Notes under the pieces: model-generated
Told to the model about the DNA's origin: nothing
Databases searched by the model: none
What the model saw: the letters and a program-made list of their open reading frames with translations, nothing else
Position numbers and translations under genes: made by a program
Shown: positions 8,296 to 16,455 of the stretch, one piece after another
How the letters are laid out: every line of letters starts with the position of its first letter
How positions within the stretch are numbered: position 1 is the stretch's first letter
Source: Pararhizobium sp. IMCC21322
Lineage (GTDB): Bacteria; Pseudomonadota; Alphaproteobacteria; Rhizobiales; GCA-2746425
Reading direction: 5' to 3'
Assembly: GCF_030758295.1 (NCBI RefSeq)
Contig: NZ_CP132335.1
Coordinates: 4,998,412 to 5,062,411, forward strand
DNA length: 64,000 nt

Positions 8296-9282
8296 ATGAA
8301 AACGAAATTTCTGACGACAGCAGCCCTTGTGGCCTGCTTTGGATTCGGAACAGCCGCAAGCGCTGAAACGCTTCGTCTGTCGCATCAATGGTCAAACAAG
8401 GACATTCGCCACGAAGTGGCTCAAATTGTCGCCGACGAAGTAGCTGGCGCCGGGGTTGATCTTGAGATTCAAATCTTTGGATCAAAATCATTGTTCAAGC
8501 CGCGCGAGCAGTATCGCCCGCTCAGCCGTGGCCAACTTGATATGGCCGTCTTGCCGCTGAGCTATGCAGGCGGACAACAGCCTGCATTCAATCTGACGCT
8601 GATGCCTGGCCTGGTCAAAAACCACGATCACGCAGCCCGTCTGAGCGCATCGCCTTTCATGGCCGCTCTTGAGGAAAAAATGGCCGATGATGACGTCATG
8701 GTTCTTGTTCATGGCTATCTGGCTGGTGGTTTTGTCGGCAAAGACAAATGCATCACGGCACCGGAAGACGTAAAGGGCTTGCAGACCCGCGCGGCTGGCA
8801 AGGCATTTGAACAAATGCTGGCTGGTGCCGGTGCGTCCATCGCATCCATGGCCTCCTCGGAAATCTACAATGCCATGCAGACAGGTGTTCTGAATGCAGC
8901 AAACACCTCATCATCCTCGTTTGTGTCTTATCGGATTTACGAACAGGTAAGCTGCTACACGCCTGCCGGTGATGTTGCGCTGTGGTTCATGTATCAGCCA
9001 CTGCTGATGAACAAATCAGCCTTTGAAGGCCTGAATGCTGAACAGCAAGCCGCATTGACAGCCGCTGCAGCAAAAGCTGAGGCCTATTATCTGGCGGAAG
9101 CCAAAAAGCAGGATGCTGCATCCGAGCAGGTCTTCCGTGATGCTGGTGTCGAAATTGCACAAATGTCTGCGGAAGACTTTGCCGCATGGCGCGCATTAGC
9201 GCAGGAAACATCCTATAAGGCCTTCGTAGAAGAAGTGCCGGATGGTCAGGCGCTTCTCGATATGGCTTTGTCTGTCGAGTAA
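8296..9282 (+). CDS. matP: TRAP transporter substrate-binding protein (malonate type)
   Basis: 328 residues; the periplasmic binding protein of a tripartite ATP-independent transporter. ATG 8296 has GGAGG five bases upstream, and the signal peptide ends at about residue 23 (FGFGTAASA). The DctP-family core follows (LRLSHQWSNKDIRHEVAQIVADEV), with RAAGKAFEQMLAGAGAS and the MQTGVLNAANTSSSSF segment typical of the ligand-binding cleft. The two membrane subunits and a malonyl-CoA synthetase follow on the same strand, matching the matPQM-matB order known from rhizobia, so malonate is the probable ligand. A strong hairpin follows the stop and probably favours expression of the binding protein over the permeases. 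Confidence 0.85.
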   Translation: MKTKFLTTAALVACFGFGTAASAETLRLSHQWSNKDIRHEVAQIVADEVAGAGVDLEIQIFGSKSLFKPREQYRPLSRGQLDMAVLPLSYAGGQQPAFNLTLMPGLVKNHDHAARLSASPFMAALEEKMADDDVMVLVHGYLAGGFVGKDKCITAPEDVKGLQTRAAGKAFEQMLAGAGASIASMASSEIYNAMQTGVLNAANTSSSSFVSYRIYEQVSCYTPAGDVALWFMYQPLLMNKSAFEGLNAEQQAALTAAAAKAEAYYLAEAKKQDAASEQVFRDAGVEIAQMSAEDFAAWRALAQETSYKAFVEEVPDGQALLDMALSVE

Positions 9283-9293
9283 TCCTTATCTGG

Positions 9294-9315
9294 AAGGCCG
9301 CCTTAGGGCGGCCTT
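9294..9315 (+). terminator. Intra-operon hairpin after the binding-protein gene
   Basis: AAGGCCGCC, loop TTAG, GGCGGCCTT: a nine-pair stem 11 bases after the matP stop, with no real T-run. It probably acts as an mRNA stabiliser or leaky terminator that lowers permease expression. Confidence 0.65.
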
Positions 9316-9351
9316 TCGAATACACGCCCTAAAATTTGAAGGAAACCCGCT

Positions 9352-9900
9352 ATGGCTGGCCAAAGCGCGGCCGTCGCATCGCGTACGGGCAATAACCCGT
9401 TCCTGCGGATTGTGGCTGCACTCTCTACGATTGCCGGATGGTGTTCAGCAGCGATGATTGTCGCTGCGGTAGGAATTACCTGCCAGATGATTTTCATCCG
9501 CTTCGTACTGAATGGCTCTACCATTTGGCAAACGGAGGCGGTCATTTACCTCGCTATTGCCGCGACCTTGATTGGATTGCCTTACGTCCAGCATTTGAGA
9601 GGACATGTAAATGTGGATCTCATTCCACTGTCACTTGGCAAACGCGCACGTTTCATCATGGCGCTGTTTACCCTGACACTCTCCATCACGATGGTGGCAA
9701 TCATGCTTTGGTATGGCTTCGAGTTCTGGCATCTGGCCTTTGAGAAAAACTGGAAGTCTGACACCATCTGGGGCGTTCGCCTTTGGATACCCTATGCAGC
9801 ACTGCCAATCGGATTTGCCCTGTTCCTGCTGCAGTTAATTGCCGACCTCATCGCTGTTGTCACAAAGATTGACACCCCTTTTGGTTTGGAGGAGGCGTAA
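9352..9900 (+). CDS. matQ: TRAP transporter small membrane subunit (DctQ type)
   Basis: 182 residues with four predicted membrane helices (for example WCSAAMIVAAVGITCQMIF and FIMALFTLTLSITMVAIMLW), the normal DctQ layout. This subunit bridges the binding protein and the large permease. The segment TIWQTEAVIYLAIAATLIGLPYVQ and the charged loop with RGHVNVDL match the family pattern. AAGGAA precedes the start. The stop TAA shares its last A with the ATG of the next gene, which means tight translational coupling. Confidence 0.88.
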   Translation: MAGQSAAVASRTGNNPFLRIVAALSTIAGWCSAAMIVAAVGITCQMIFIRFVLNGSTIWQTEAVIYLAIAATLIGLPYVQHLRGHVNVDLIPLSLGKRARFIMALFTLTLSITMVAIMLWYGFEFWHLAFEKNWKSDTIWGVRLWIPYAALPIGFALFLLQLIADLIAVVTKIDTPFGLEEA

Positions 9901-11216
9901 TGGATCCGCTCGCATTAGGCGCAGTTGTCGCCGTTTCCACCATTTTCGTACTCTTCTCAGGCGTTTCGGTCGCCCTTGGACTGCTCATCGTTTCCACCGG
10001 ATTCCTGATGATTTTTGACGGCATGCGGTCTTTGGAGCTGCTGCCTGAAATCCTGTTCGGCAAACTTGATAATTTCGCGCTTTTGTCAATTCCGATGTTC
10101 ATCATTATGGGCTCGTCCATCGCATCAACCCGCGCCGGGGCTGACTTGTATGAAGCTCTGGAACGTTGGCTGACCCGCGTTCCCGGCGGCCTTGTCATCT
10201 CGAATCTGGGTGCCTGCGCCTTGTTCGCGGCCATGTCCGGATCCAGTCCGGCAACCTGCGCTGCCATTGGTAAAATGGGCATCCCGGAAATGCGCAAACG
10301 CGGCTATCCGGACGGCGTGGCAGCCGGGTCAATTGCCGCTGGTGGTACATTGGGAATTCTCATCCCGCCGTCAGTGACGATGATCGTTTATGGTATTGCC
10401 ACAGAGACATCAATTGGCCGTCTCTTTCTGGCCGGCGTCATTCCCGGCTTGCTGCTGGTTACACTGTTTATGGCCTGGTCGCTTTATTCCACCTGGAAGT
10501 CCGGTGACAGGGCATTGCTCGCGTCCGGAAGCTATACCTGGAAAGAAAAATTTGAAATTCTTCCCCGCGTTATTCCGTTCCTCCTGATCATTCTTGGCGT
10601 TCTCTATGCCATGTATGGCGGTGTCGCCACGCCATCTGAAACAGCCGCCGTGGGCGCCCTGCTCTGCCTCCTGATCGCAATGCTGATCTATAAATTGTGG
10701 AACCCGAAAGACCTTTGGGTGGTGTTGCGGGACAGCACCAGGGAAAGCGTGATGATCCTGTTCATCATTGCAGCAGCTGGTGTGTTCTCATACATGCTGT
10801 CGAGCCTGTTCATCACGCAATCAATCGCCGCATGGATTGGAACACTGGACGTGAACCCATGGGTGCTGATGGGCGCCGTGAATGTCTTCCTGCTGATTGC
10901 CGGCTTCTTTCTGCCACCTGTTGCCGTGATCCTGATGGCAGCCCCCATTCTGTTGCCAATCATCACCACAGCCGGTTTCGATCCGATCTGGTTCGCAGTT
11001 ATTCTGACGATCAATATGGAAATCGGATTGATCTCTCCGCCGGTCGGTCTCAACCTTTATGTCATCAACGGCATAGCTCCGGATATCTCGCTAAAGACAA
11101 TCCTGACTGGATCACTTCCCTTTGTGGCCTGTATGGTTTTGGCAATCATCCTGCTTTGCATCTTTCCGGGACTGGCCACCTGGTTGCCAGATGCGGTCAT
11201 GGGAACTGCGATATGA
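9900..11216 (+). CDS. matM: TRAP transporter large membrane subunit (DctM type)
   Basis: 438 residues, about twelve helices, the sodium-coupled transport subunit. Family motifs are clear: GSSIASTRAGADLYEALERW, GSSPATCAAIGKMGIPEM, and GILIPPS in the first half repeated as GLISPPVGLNLYVINGIAP in the second. It is coupled to the small subunit by a one-base overlap. With the upstream binding protein it should bring in malonate or a related dicarboxylate. Confidence 0.9.
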   Translation: MDPLALGAVVAVSTIFVLFSGVSVALGLLIVSTGFLMIFDGMRSLELLPEILFGKLDNFALLSIPMFIIMGSSIASTRAGADLYEALERWLTRVPGGLVISNLGACALFAAMSGSSPATCAAIGKMGIPEMRKRGYPDGVAAGSIAAGGTLGILIPPSVTMIVYGIATETSIGRLFLAGVIPGLLLVTLFMAWSLYSTWKSGDRALLASGSYTWKEKFEILPRVIPFLLIILGVLYAMYGGVATPSETAAVGALLCLLIAMLIYKLWNPKDLWVVLRDSTRESVMILFIIAAAGVFSYMLSSLFITQSIAAWIGTLDVNPWVLMGAVNVFLLIAGFFLPPVAVILMAAPILLPIITTAGFDPIWFAVILTINMEIGLISPPVGLNLYVINGIAPDISLKTILTGSLPFVACMVLAIILLCIFPGLATWLPDAVMGTAI

Positions 11217-11294
11217 GTAGATTTGGTGACTTTCGAACGGCCTATGCCCGCACGCTCTATGCGTTGACTGAATATTGAAAGCAGGAGCTTGATG

Positions 11295-12809
11295 ATGGCT
11301 AATCCTCTCTACGACACCCTTTTTGGACAGCATCACGGCAAACACACACCGTTCCTGCTCCTGCAGGACGGCGAAATCATAACTCATGCGGCCTTCCTTA
11401 AAATGGCTGCACGATACGCCCATTTGCTGACACAGATTGGCCTCAAGCCGGGAGACCGGGCCGCTGTTCAAATTGAAAAATCACCACAGGCTCTGGCTGT
11501 CTATGCCGCCTGTGCGCAGACGGGTATCGTGTTTCTTCCGTTGAACACGGCCTATACCGCTGATGAAGTGACATACTTTGTTGAAGACAGCGGCGCGCGC
11601 ATTTTGCTGTGCGATCAAAAGAATGCGGAAGGGTTAGCGCCTGTCGCCAAAGCATGTGGCGCTGTTCTGGAAACCATAAATGAAGATGGTTCGGGTACGT
11701 TTCCTGCTAAGGCAGAGGCAATGCCCGAAATCTTCGAAACCGTGGCACGGACTGAAGACGATCTGGCTGCCTTTCTTTATACATCAGGCACAACGGGCCG
11801 GTCCAAAGGCGCGATGCTGACACAGGACAATTTGCTGTCTAATGCGCGGGCACTGGTTTCAGAATGGCAATTCAGCGCAAAAGATGTGTTGCTGCATGCG
11901 CTCCCTATTTTTCACACGCACGGGCTGTTTGTTGCATCGAACATCACTCTGCTGGCGGGAGGTCAGATGATCTTCCTGCCCAAATTCAATTTGGACGCCA
12001 TCGTTGCCCACCTCCCCCGCGCAACAACAATGATGGGCGTGCCCACATTTTACACACGGCTTCTGGGCGACAGCCGCTTCACAAAAGAGCTTGCCAGTCA
12101 CATGCGGTTATTCGTGTCGGGCAGCGCCCCGCTTCTGGCCGAAACCCATATCGAGTTTGAAAAGCGAACCGGCCATAAAATTCTCGAACGCTACGGCATG
12201 ACCGAGACAAACATGAACACGTCCAACTCCTATTTTGGCGAACGACGCGCCGGTACGGTCGGGTTCCCATTGCCGGGGGTTGAGTTGAAAATCACTGACA
12301 GCCAAACCGGTGCAACACTGCCGCAAGGTGACATCGGCGAAATTGAAATTCGCGGGCCGAATGTGTTCAAGGGCTATTGGCAAATGCCCGAAAAAACGGC
12401 TGAGGAATTGCGCGCAGACGGGTTCTTCATCACCGGAGATCTTGGGCAGATTGACAGCGATGGCTATCTGCAAATCGTAGGTCGCAACAAGGATCTCATC
12501 ATCTCGGGCGGATACAACATCTATCCCAAAGAGATCGAGTTGCTGCTGGATCAGGAGGATGGAGTCCTGGAAAGCGCCGTCATCGGCGTGCCACACCCCG
12601 ATTTTGGTGAATCTGTTGTCGGCATCATTGTTGCCAATGGCAGCGCTGAACCTGACCTTGCCGCCATCACTTCCAATATCAGCAAATCTCTGGCACGCTT
12701 CAAGCAACCACAAAAACTGATCATCTTGCCCGAACTACCACGCAACACGATGGGCAAAGTGCAGAAGAAAGCACTGCGGGATCAGTTTGCTGGGCTGTTT
12801 TCAGCCTAG
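11295..12809 (+). CDS. matB: Malonyl-CoA synthetase
   Basis: 504 residues; an acyl-adenylate ligase that makes malonyl-CoA from malonate, ATP and CoA. Motifs: the P-loop YTSGTTGRSKGAML near residue 163, LPIFHTHGLF, GSAPLLAE, GMTETNMNTS, GDLGQIDSDGYLQIVGRNKD, and SGGYNIYPKEIE. These and the overall sequence resemble rhizobial MatB closely. ATG 11295 has AGGAG seven bases upstream, and ATG 11292 and TTG 11289 are in the same frame. It lies 78 bases after the TRAP genes, and uptake and activation of malonate fit together. No malonyl-CoA decarboxylase (matA) is present in the window, so the product may feed fatty-acid synthesis or a decarboxylase encoded elsewhere. Confidence 0.92.
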   Translation: MANPLYDTLFGQHHGKHTPFLLLQDGEIITHAAFLKMAARYAHLLTQIGLKPGDRAAVQIEKSPQALAVYAACAQTGIVFLPLNTAYTADEVTYFVEDSGARILLCDQKNAEGLAPVAKACGAVLETINEDGSGTFPAKAEAMPEIFETVARTEDDLAAFLYTSGTTGRSKGAMLTQDNLLSNARALVSEWQFSAKDVLLHALPIFHTHGLFVASNITLLAGGQMIFLPKFNLDAIVAHLPRATTMMGVPTFYTRLLGDSRFTKELASHMRLFVSGSAPLLAETHIEFEKRTGHKILERYGMTETNMNTSNSYFGERRAGTVGFPLPGVELKITDSQTGATLPQGDIGEIEIRGPNVFKGYWQMPEKTAEELRADGFFITGDLGQIDSDGYLQIVGRNKDLIISGGYNIYPKEIELLLDQEDGVLESAVIGVPHPDFGESVVGIIVANGSAEPDLAAITSNISKSLARFKQPQKLIILPELPRNTMGKVQKKALRDQFAGLFSA

Positions 12810-12852
12810 AGGGCCCTGGTTCAAGAAAATCTCTAGCCAATGGCCGCCGGGG

Positions 12853-13383
12853 TCACTTTGCGCAACATTCCACGGACAAAAAACAGGTACGATCGCCGTT
12901 AGCACCCGTGCATCCCAGATCGTTGTACATGCATTGGGTCAGCCCGGCATTCATCATTTCGGCCCGGGGACGACCCAACGTACTATGGGCTGCGCTCCGT
13001 GCGCTCCCGTTGGTAGCACCTTTGCCTTCTGCAATCTCGGAGCGCTGACATTGAGAGGGCTGAGCATTGTCACTCTCCACAACTTCCGCTGGCTCCACAA
13101 CTTCCGCCGGCTCCACAACCTGCGCCGGTCGGCATTTGGCCAATTGCGCTTCGCGAATTGCGGTTTCGCCGGATGCCGTCCCCTCACCCACCAACCGGCA
13201 GAACCCGGCATGACCAGCCGCATCGCTATGCCAGCGCAAGCCGGAAAATCCGCAACCCAGCGCAGTATTCTCATTCTGTTGCGCCACTGCAGCAGAACCA
13301 TAATCAGCACAATTCGCAAGAGCCACACCGGAAGAGACGCTGAACAACAAAATTGCCAGCGCCTGCAGCAACAAACGGGTCAT
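12853..13383 (-). CDS. Secreted cysteine-rich protein of unknown function
   Basis: 176 residues with a signal peptide of about 23 (LLLQALAILLFSVSSGVALA). The first half has a cysteine/tryptophan pattern (NCADYGSAAVAQQNENTALG, CGFSGLRWHSDAAGHAGFCR, then LAKC). I associate this pattern with secreted alphaproteobacterial proteins but can give it no name. The middle is a Val-Glu-Pro-Ala repeat encoded by three 18-base units (13075-13128). The C-terminus holds four more cysteines, including a final ECCAK. It overlaps the upstream gene by ATGA and is the last gene of the curlin-3 unit, so a role near the curli fibre or cell surface is possible but unproven. Confidence 0.65.
   Translation of the reverse strand: MTRLLLQALAILLFSVSSGVALANCADYGSAAVAQQNENTALGCGFSGLRWHSDAAGHAGFCRLVGEGTASGETAIREAQLAKCRPAQVVEPAEVVEPAEVVESDNAQPSQCQRSEIAEGKGATNGSARSAAHSTLGRPRAEMMNAGLTQCMYNDLGCTGANGDRTCFLSVECCAK
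13075..13128. repeat. 18-bp tandem repeat inside the secreted protein gene
   Basis: Three head-to-tail units of 18 bases (13075-13092, 13093-13110, 13111-13128), the first two differing at one base and the third at a few. In the minus-strand gene they encode VEPAEV or close variants, a flexible proline-rich linker that could change length by slippage. Confidence 0.9.
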
Positions 13384-13805
13384 TTGATTTCTACCATCAA
13401 GCCCAAAAGACTGGCTTCTATTTGTTTCACCAACTTGGGCGCCCGATCATCAGCATCTCCCGATGTCGACCAGCTTTTAAGGGTCGCCATGAAGGTCACG
13501 ACATCCTTGTTTCCTGCGCGTTTTGCGATGCCCTCAATGATTTGTGCGTTGGTGCTGATAGCATTCAACGCAGCATCGCGCCCTTTTGATTCACCGTCGA
13601 CACCGTCAAATTTCAAAAGTGTGATCAGCGCATTATGCAACGCCTTCTGCGCCATCTGGAATTGCGATAGATCGGCCTTGCCAACAACAAGTCGCTGATC
13701 GTCCGGAAATCCAATATTCTGGATGGCTGCAGCCGGGTTTAACAGGGTGATGCCAAGCAGCATGCAGGCCAAAATAAGATTTCGGGGAAAGCACGAAAGG
13801 GTCAT
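13380..13805 (-). CDS. Small secreted helical protein of unknown function
   Basis: 141 residues from ATG 13805, which has AAGGAG upstream (an in-frame ATG at 13826 lacks one). The signal peptide is about 27 residues (LILACMLLGITLLNPAAA). The mature part is charged and probably helical (ADLSQFQMAQKALHNALITL, AISTNAQIIEGIAKRAGNKD) with no cysteine and no motif I recognise. It lies between the third curlin gene and the cysteine-rich protein on the same strand, in the place where the other curlin loci carry csgH. It may therefore be an assembly or chaperone factor, but that is inference from position only. Confidence 0.6.
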   Translation of the reverse strand: MTLSCFPRNLILACMLLGITLLNPAAAIQNIGFPDDQRLVVGKADLSQFQMAQKALHNALITLLKFDGVDGESKGRDAALNAISTNAQIIEGIAKRAGNKDVVTFMATLKSWSTSGDADDRAPKLVKQIEASLLGLMVEIK

Positions 13806-14003
13806 GAAATGTCTCCTTATGTGCAATTACCTTGCATGAATATGGTTAAATCAGCAAGTTTTGGGGCGATGGAAGTAATGTGTCGGCTAAAGCGGCTTTT
13901 GAAATCCCCTTTTATGAGAAGGGAAAGTAGTTGGCAAAAACAGAATGGCCGGGGATCAAAAATCTCCCGGCACATCTAATTGTTTCAATTGATTTACAGT
14001 GGC

Positions 14004-14435
14004 TTATGGGCAGGCTTGAACAAAGGCTGCAACATTGCCGCTGCCGGCCTGGCCAACATTTGCGTTGCAGTTGTTTCCAACCTGAACACCGGCTGCGATG
14101 TTGCCATTGCCGTCCTGTGTCAGGACTGAATTGTGGTTGTTACCAAACTGGCCAACACCGGCCTGATTGCCATTGCCGATCTGAACTGTATCAGCGGCAT
14201 TGTTGAAGCCGCTCTGGCCGGTTGCAGCCACATTGCCATTGCCGAACTGTTCGGAAACGGAGTTGTTGAAAGCGCCGTCCTGGAACACACCGATCAGATT
14301 ACCGGCGCCAACCTGGCCACCGCCGGCTGCATTGCCGAAGCCGAATTGTTCGATGTTGATGCCGTTGGCCAGTGCAGGGGCCGAAAAGCCGGTGACGAGT
14401 GCGACTGCTGTGACGATAAGGGTAAGGCGTTTCAT
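14004..14435 (-). CDS. Curlin repeat protein, copy 3
   Basis: 143 residues, the same length and plan as the other two curlins: signal peptide (LIVTAVALVTGFSAPALA), about ten 11-residue QxGxxN repeats, and the two C-terminal cysteines (GNNCNANV, QACP). It differs at several residues from copies 1 and 2 (for example QVGAGNLIGVFQDGAFNNSV), so it is an older paralogue. GAGGAAA precedes the ATG. Its upstream 90 bases are nearly identical to those of copy 1, and its downstream spacer matches the curlin-csgH spacer, yet csgH is replaced by two unrelated secreted proteins. Confidence 0.88.
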   Translation of the reverse strand: MKRLTLIVTAVALVTGFSAPALANGINIEQFGFGNAAGGGQVGAGNLIGVFQDGAFNNSVSEQFGNGNVAATGQSGFNNAADTVQIGNGNQAGVGQFGNNHNSVLTQDGNGNIAAGVQVGNNCNANVGQAGSGNVAAFVQACP

Positions 14436-14520
14436 GGGTCTGTTTCCTCAAAATTTGGTTTTATTTGCTTCAAAACCGCTTGATTGCGTTTCGATGAAGA
14501 CACCATGACCCGCATCACCT

Positions 14521-14556
14521 GAACCATTTTGGAACCGGTCATTCATATTGCGTTCA
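14521..14556 (-). promoter_or_regulatory. Four-half-site element upstream of curlin 3
   Basis: GAACC, 6 bases, GAACC, 4 bases, ATTCA, 6 bases, GTTCA, starting 86 bases upstream of the gene. The spacing equals that at curlins 1 and 2, and one half-site has a single mismatch. Confidence 0.68.
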
Positions 14557-14608
14557 CAGGTTTTCGACGTACGAAGATTTGCAGAAATCACTTGCCGCGA
14601 CAGCTGAC

Positions 14609-15694
14609 TCATAGCGCGGGCATCTGTTGTGTTGCGCAATGAATGCCGCCACCAACTTCACCCAGGGCATCCACATTAAGTGTCACAATTTCGCGGTCAG
14701 GATAATGCCGTTTCAAAGCATTGACCGCCATTTGATCCGTTTCCCGGTCGCCAAACTGCGCAGCGATAACGCCGCCATTGCAGACGTAATAATTGGCGTA
14801 GGAAGCAACAAAGTCGATGCTCTTGACCCGTTTGCGGTCTGGTTCGGGAATAGTTTCCACATCCAATCCGGCAGCAACCAGATTGTCATGAGTATCAAGA
14901 GCCGCCAGATGAAACGGGTCATTCATGTCAGGACGATCCGGAAGATTAATCAGCACACGCCCCGGGCCGGTAAACCGGGCCAGACTGTCAATGTGATAAT
15001 CAGTAATATCCTCGCCCCAAACCCCGGGCGACCAGATCATGCGGTCCGCGCCATAGGCGGCCAACAATCGCGTTTCGATCTGGCTTCGTGACAGTCCCGG
15101 ATTGCGGTTTTCATTCACCCAGGAACTTTCATGAGCCATCAACAGGCCATGCCCGTCATGCTCAACCCCGCTAGCTTCGCCTTTCAGGCCACTGGCGATC
15201 AACGGCAGGCCAAGACGTTCAGCCACGTGCTGCGCAATGCGCCCATCACGCTTGTGAACCTGTTTTCCGCCCCATCCATTGAACCGAATATGGCTGACAG
15301 CAAGCTTGCCATTGGGCTGCCTGGCAAATAGCGGCCCGGAATCCCGGCACCATAAATCCTCAGTGGGAATATCCCAAAGCTCCACTTTGTCGGATAAAGC
15401 CCTGCGAACCTGCGCATGATCGCTCTCGTGTGCCAGCATCACCACCGGCTCAAACGCGACAATTGAATTGGCAATGTCAGCAATGGTTTGCTGAAGAATC
15501 TCAAGAAACTCAGCATCGGGGTGGACCTCACGGTTCACCGGCCATTGCATGAAGGTACGCTCGTGGAAATCTTCCTCTGGCGGCACGATTAGATTGTGTG
15601 ATGTGTTGGACATTACAGCTCCCCCCGCAGCGCGCGCTATAGAGCTTGCAACGCAAAACGCAGCACTCCCGACCAATAAACCTCTCCGCTTCAC
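14609..15694 (-). CDS. Exported agmatine deiminase-family protein
   Basis: 361 residues from GTG 15694. It belongs to the guanidino-group-modifying family that includes agmatine deiminase (agmatine to N-carbamoylputrescine and ammonia) and bacterial peptidylarginine deiminase. Motifs: EDLWCRDSGPLF, FNGWGGK, DYHIDSLARFTGPGRVLIN, and the catalytic-cysteine loop GEVGGGIHCATQQMP at the C-terminus. The start overlaps the sulfotransferase stop as GTGA, so they are co-translated. The N-terminus reads KRRGLLVGSAAFCVASSIARA, a twin-arginine-like signal, so the enzyme may work in the periplasm, which is unusual for agmatine deiminase. The substrate could be agmatine or a protein arginine; I cannot decide. 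Confidence 0.85.
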   Translation of the reverse strand: MKRRGLLVGSAAFCVASSIARAAGGAVMSNTSHNLIVPPEEDFHERTFMQWPVNREVHPDAEFLEILQQTIADIANSIVAFEPVVMLAHESDHAQVRRALSDKVELWDIPTEDLWCRDSGPLFARQPNGKLAVSHIRFNGWGGKQVHKRDGRIAQHVAERLGLPLIASGLKGEASGVEHDGHGLLMAHESSWVNENRNPGLSRSQIETRLLAAYGADRMIWSPGVWGEDITDYHIDSLARFTGPGRVLINLPDRPDMNDPFHLAALDTHDNLVAAGLDVETIPEPDRKRVKSIDFVASYANYYVCNGGVIAAQFGDRETDQMAVNALKRHYPDREIVTLNVDALGEVGGGIHCATQQMPAL

Positions 15695-16455
15695 TGTGCA
15701 TCTCCGGTTTCGGCAAGAAAGCGTGCCTGCCAATTTCGGTTGGTCGAATCTGCCAGTTTGCCGACGCCAGGGTTAATTCCCTTGGCAGCTTCAGGGTCCA
15801 ACTCCAAAGCCTCCAATAAGCGGGCCAGCTCATTTGCGGGATCAGCCGAAAGCGCATCATAGCTGATACGAAACGGGTCTATTTTCTCGCTTGCAAACCA
15901 GTTTTTCCAATCGTCATCAAGGGCAATGAAATTCGCAAGATGCCGCGCGATTTCATCTGCATCGTAAACCGGCTCTTTCGGTGATGAGACGCGCTCCAGT
16001 TCTGTCCCATCAGGCGCTTTATGCCAAAGCCCTGTCTGGGTTGCCTTAACGAAGGAAATCGCCTGTTCAAGCTTGTTGCAGCGCGTCAGATAAATGAAAA
16101 GTGTGTGTCCAAACGCAGCCTCAAACCGCTCCGCATCACTGTTAAGTCCCGGATGCAAAACGTTCATTTTCTGAATGAGAAAATCAAAACTTTTCCTTTG
16201 CACACGCAGGCCAAAGATTCCTGTGTGGTCAGTGCCGCGCGCGCGAACTGCATCAAATACGGCGTCCAGTACATCCCGTTCCGCGATGTCTTGATCCAGG
16301 GATAAATCCAAACTCCGCGCCCAGTCCTGTATCGAAGGATTGTGGAAATAGGAATTCGGATTTCCCGATATGCGCGTCGCAGCCAGAAGCTTACAAAGCA
16401 AGGTGCTCCCACTTCGCGGGCTCGTACAGATCACATAAGACTGATATTTCGCCAT
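15691..16455 (-). CDS. Stf0-type sulfotransferase
   Basis: 254 residues from ATG 16455. PAPS-dependent sulfotransferase of the Stf0 kind, known for sulfating trehalose lipids in mycobacteria. The 5'-phosphosulfate loop is at the N-terminus (ICTSPRSGSTLLCKLLA), followed by GNPNSYFH, GIFGLRVQ and the 3'-phosphate-binding region LFIYLTRCNKLEQAISFVKA. Upstream in-frame ATGs (16512, 16542) exist, but the conserved domain begins at 16455; no start has a strong ribosome site. It overlaps the deiminase gene by four bases. The sulfated acceptor is unknown. Confidence 0.85.
   Translation of the reverse strand: MAKYQSYVICTSPRSGSTLLCKLLAATRISGNPNSYFHNPSIQDWARSLDLSLDQDIAERDVLDAVFDAVRARGTDHTGIFGLRVQRKSFDFLIQKMNVLHPGLNSDAERFEAAFGHTLFIYLTRCNKLEQAISFVKATQTGLWHKAPDGTELERVSSPKEPVYDADEIARHLANFIALDDDWKNWFASEKIDPFRISYDALSADPANELARLLEALELDPEAAKGINPGVGKLADSTNRNWQARFLAETGDAQ

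Noticed and set aside
14609-15694. Deiminase as part of the guanidine system
   Set aside because: It acts on guanidino groups too, but lies 10 kb away on another transcript, has an export signal and no riboswitch.
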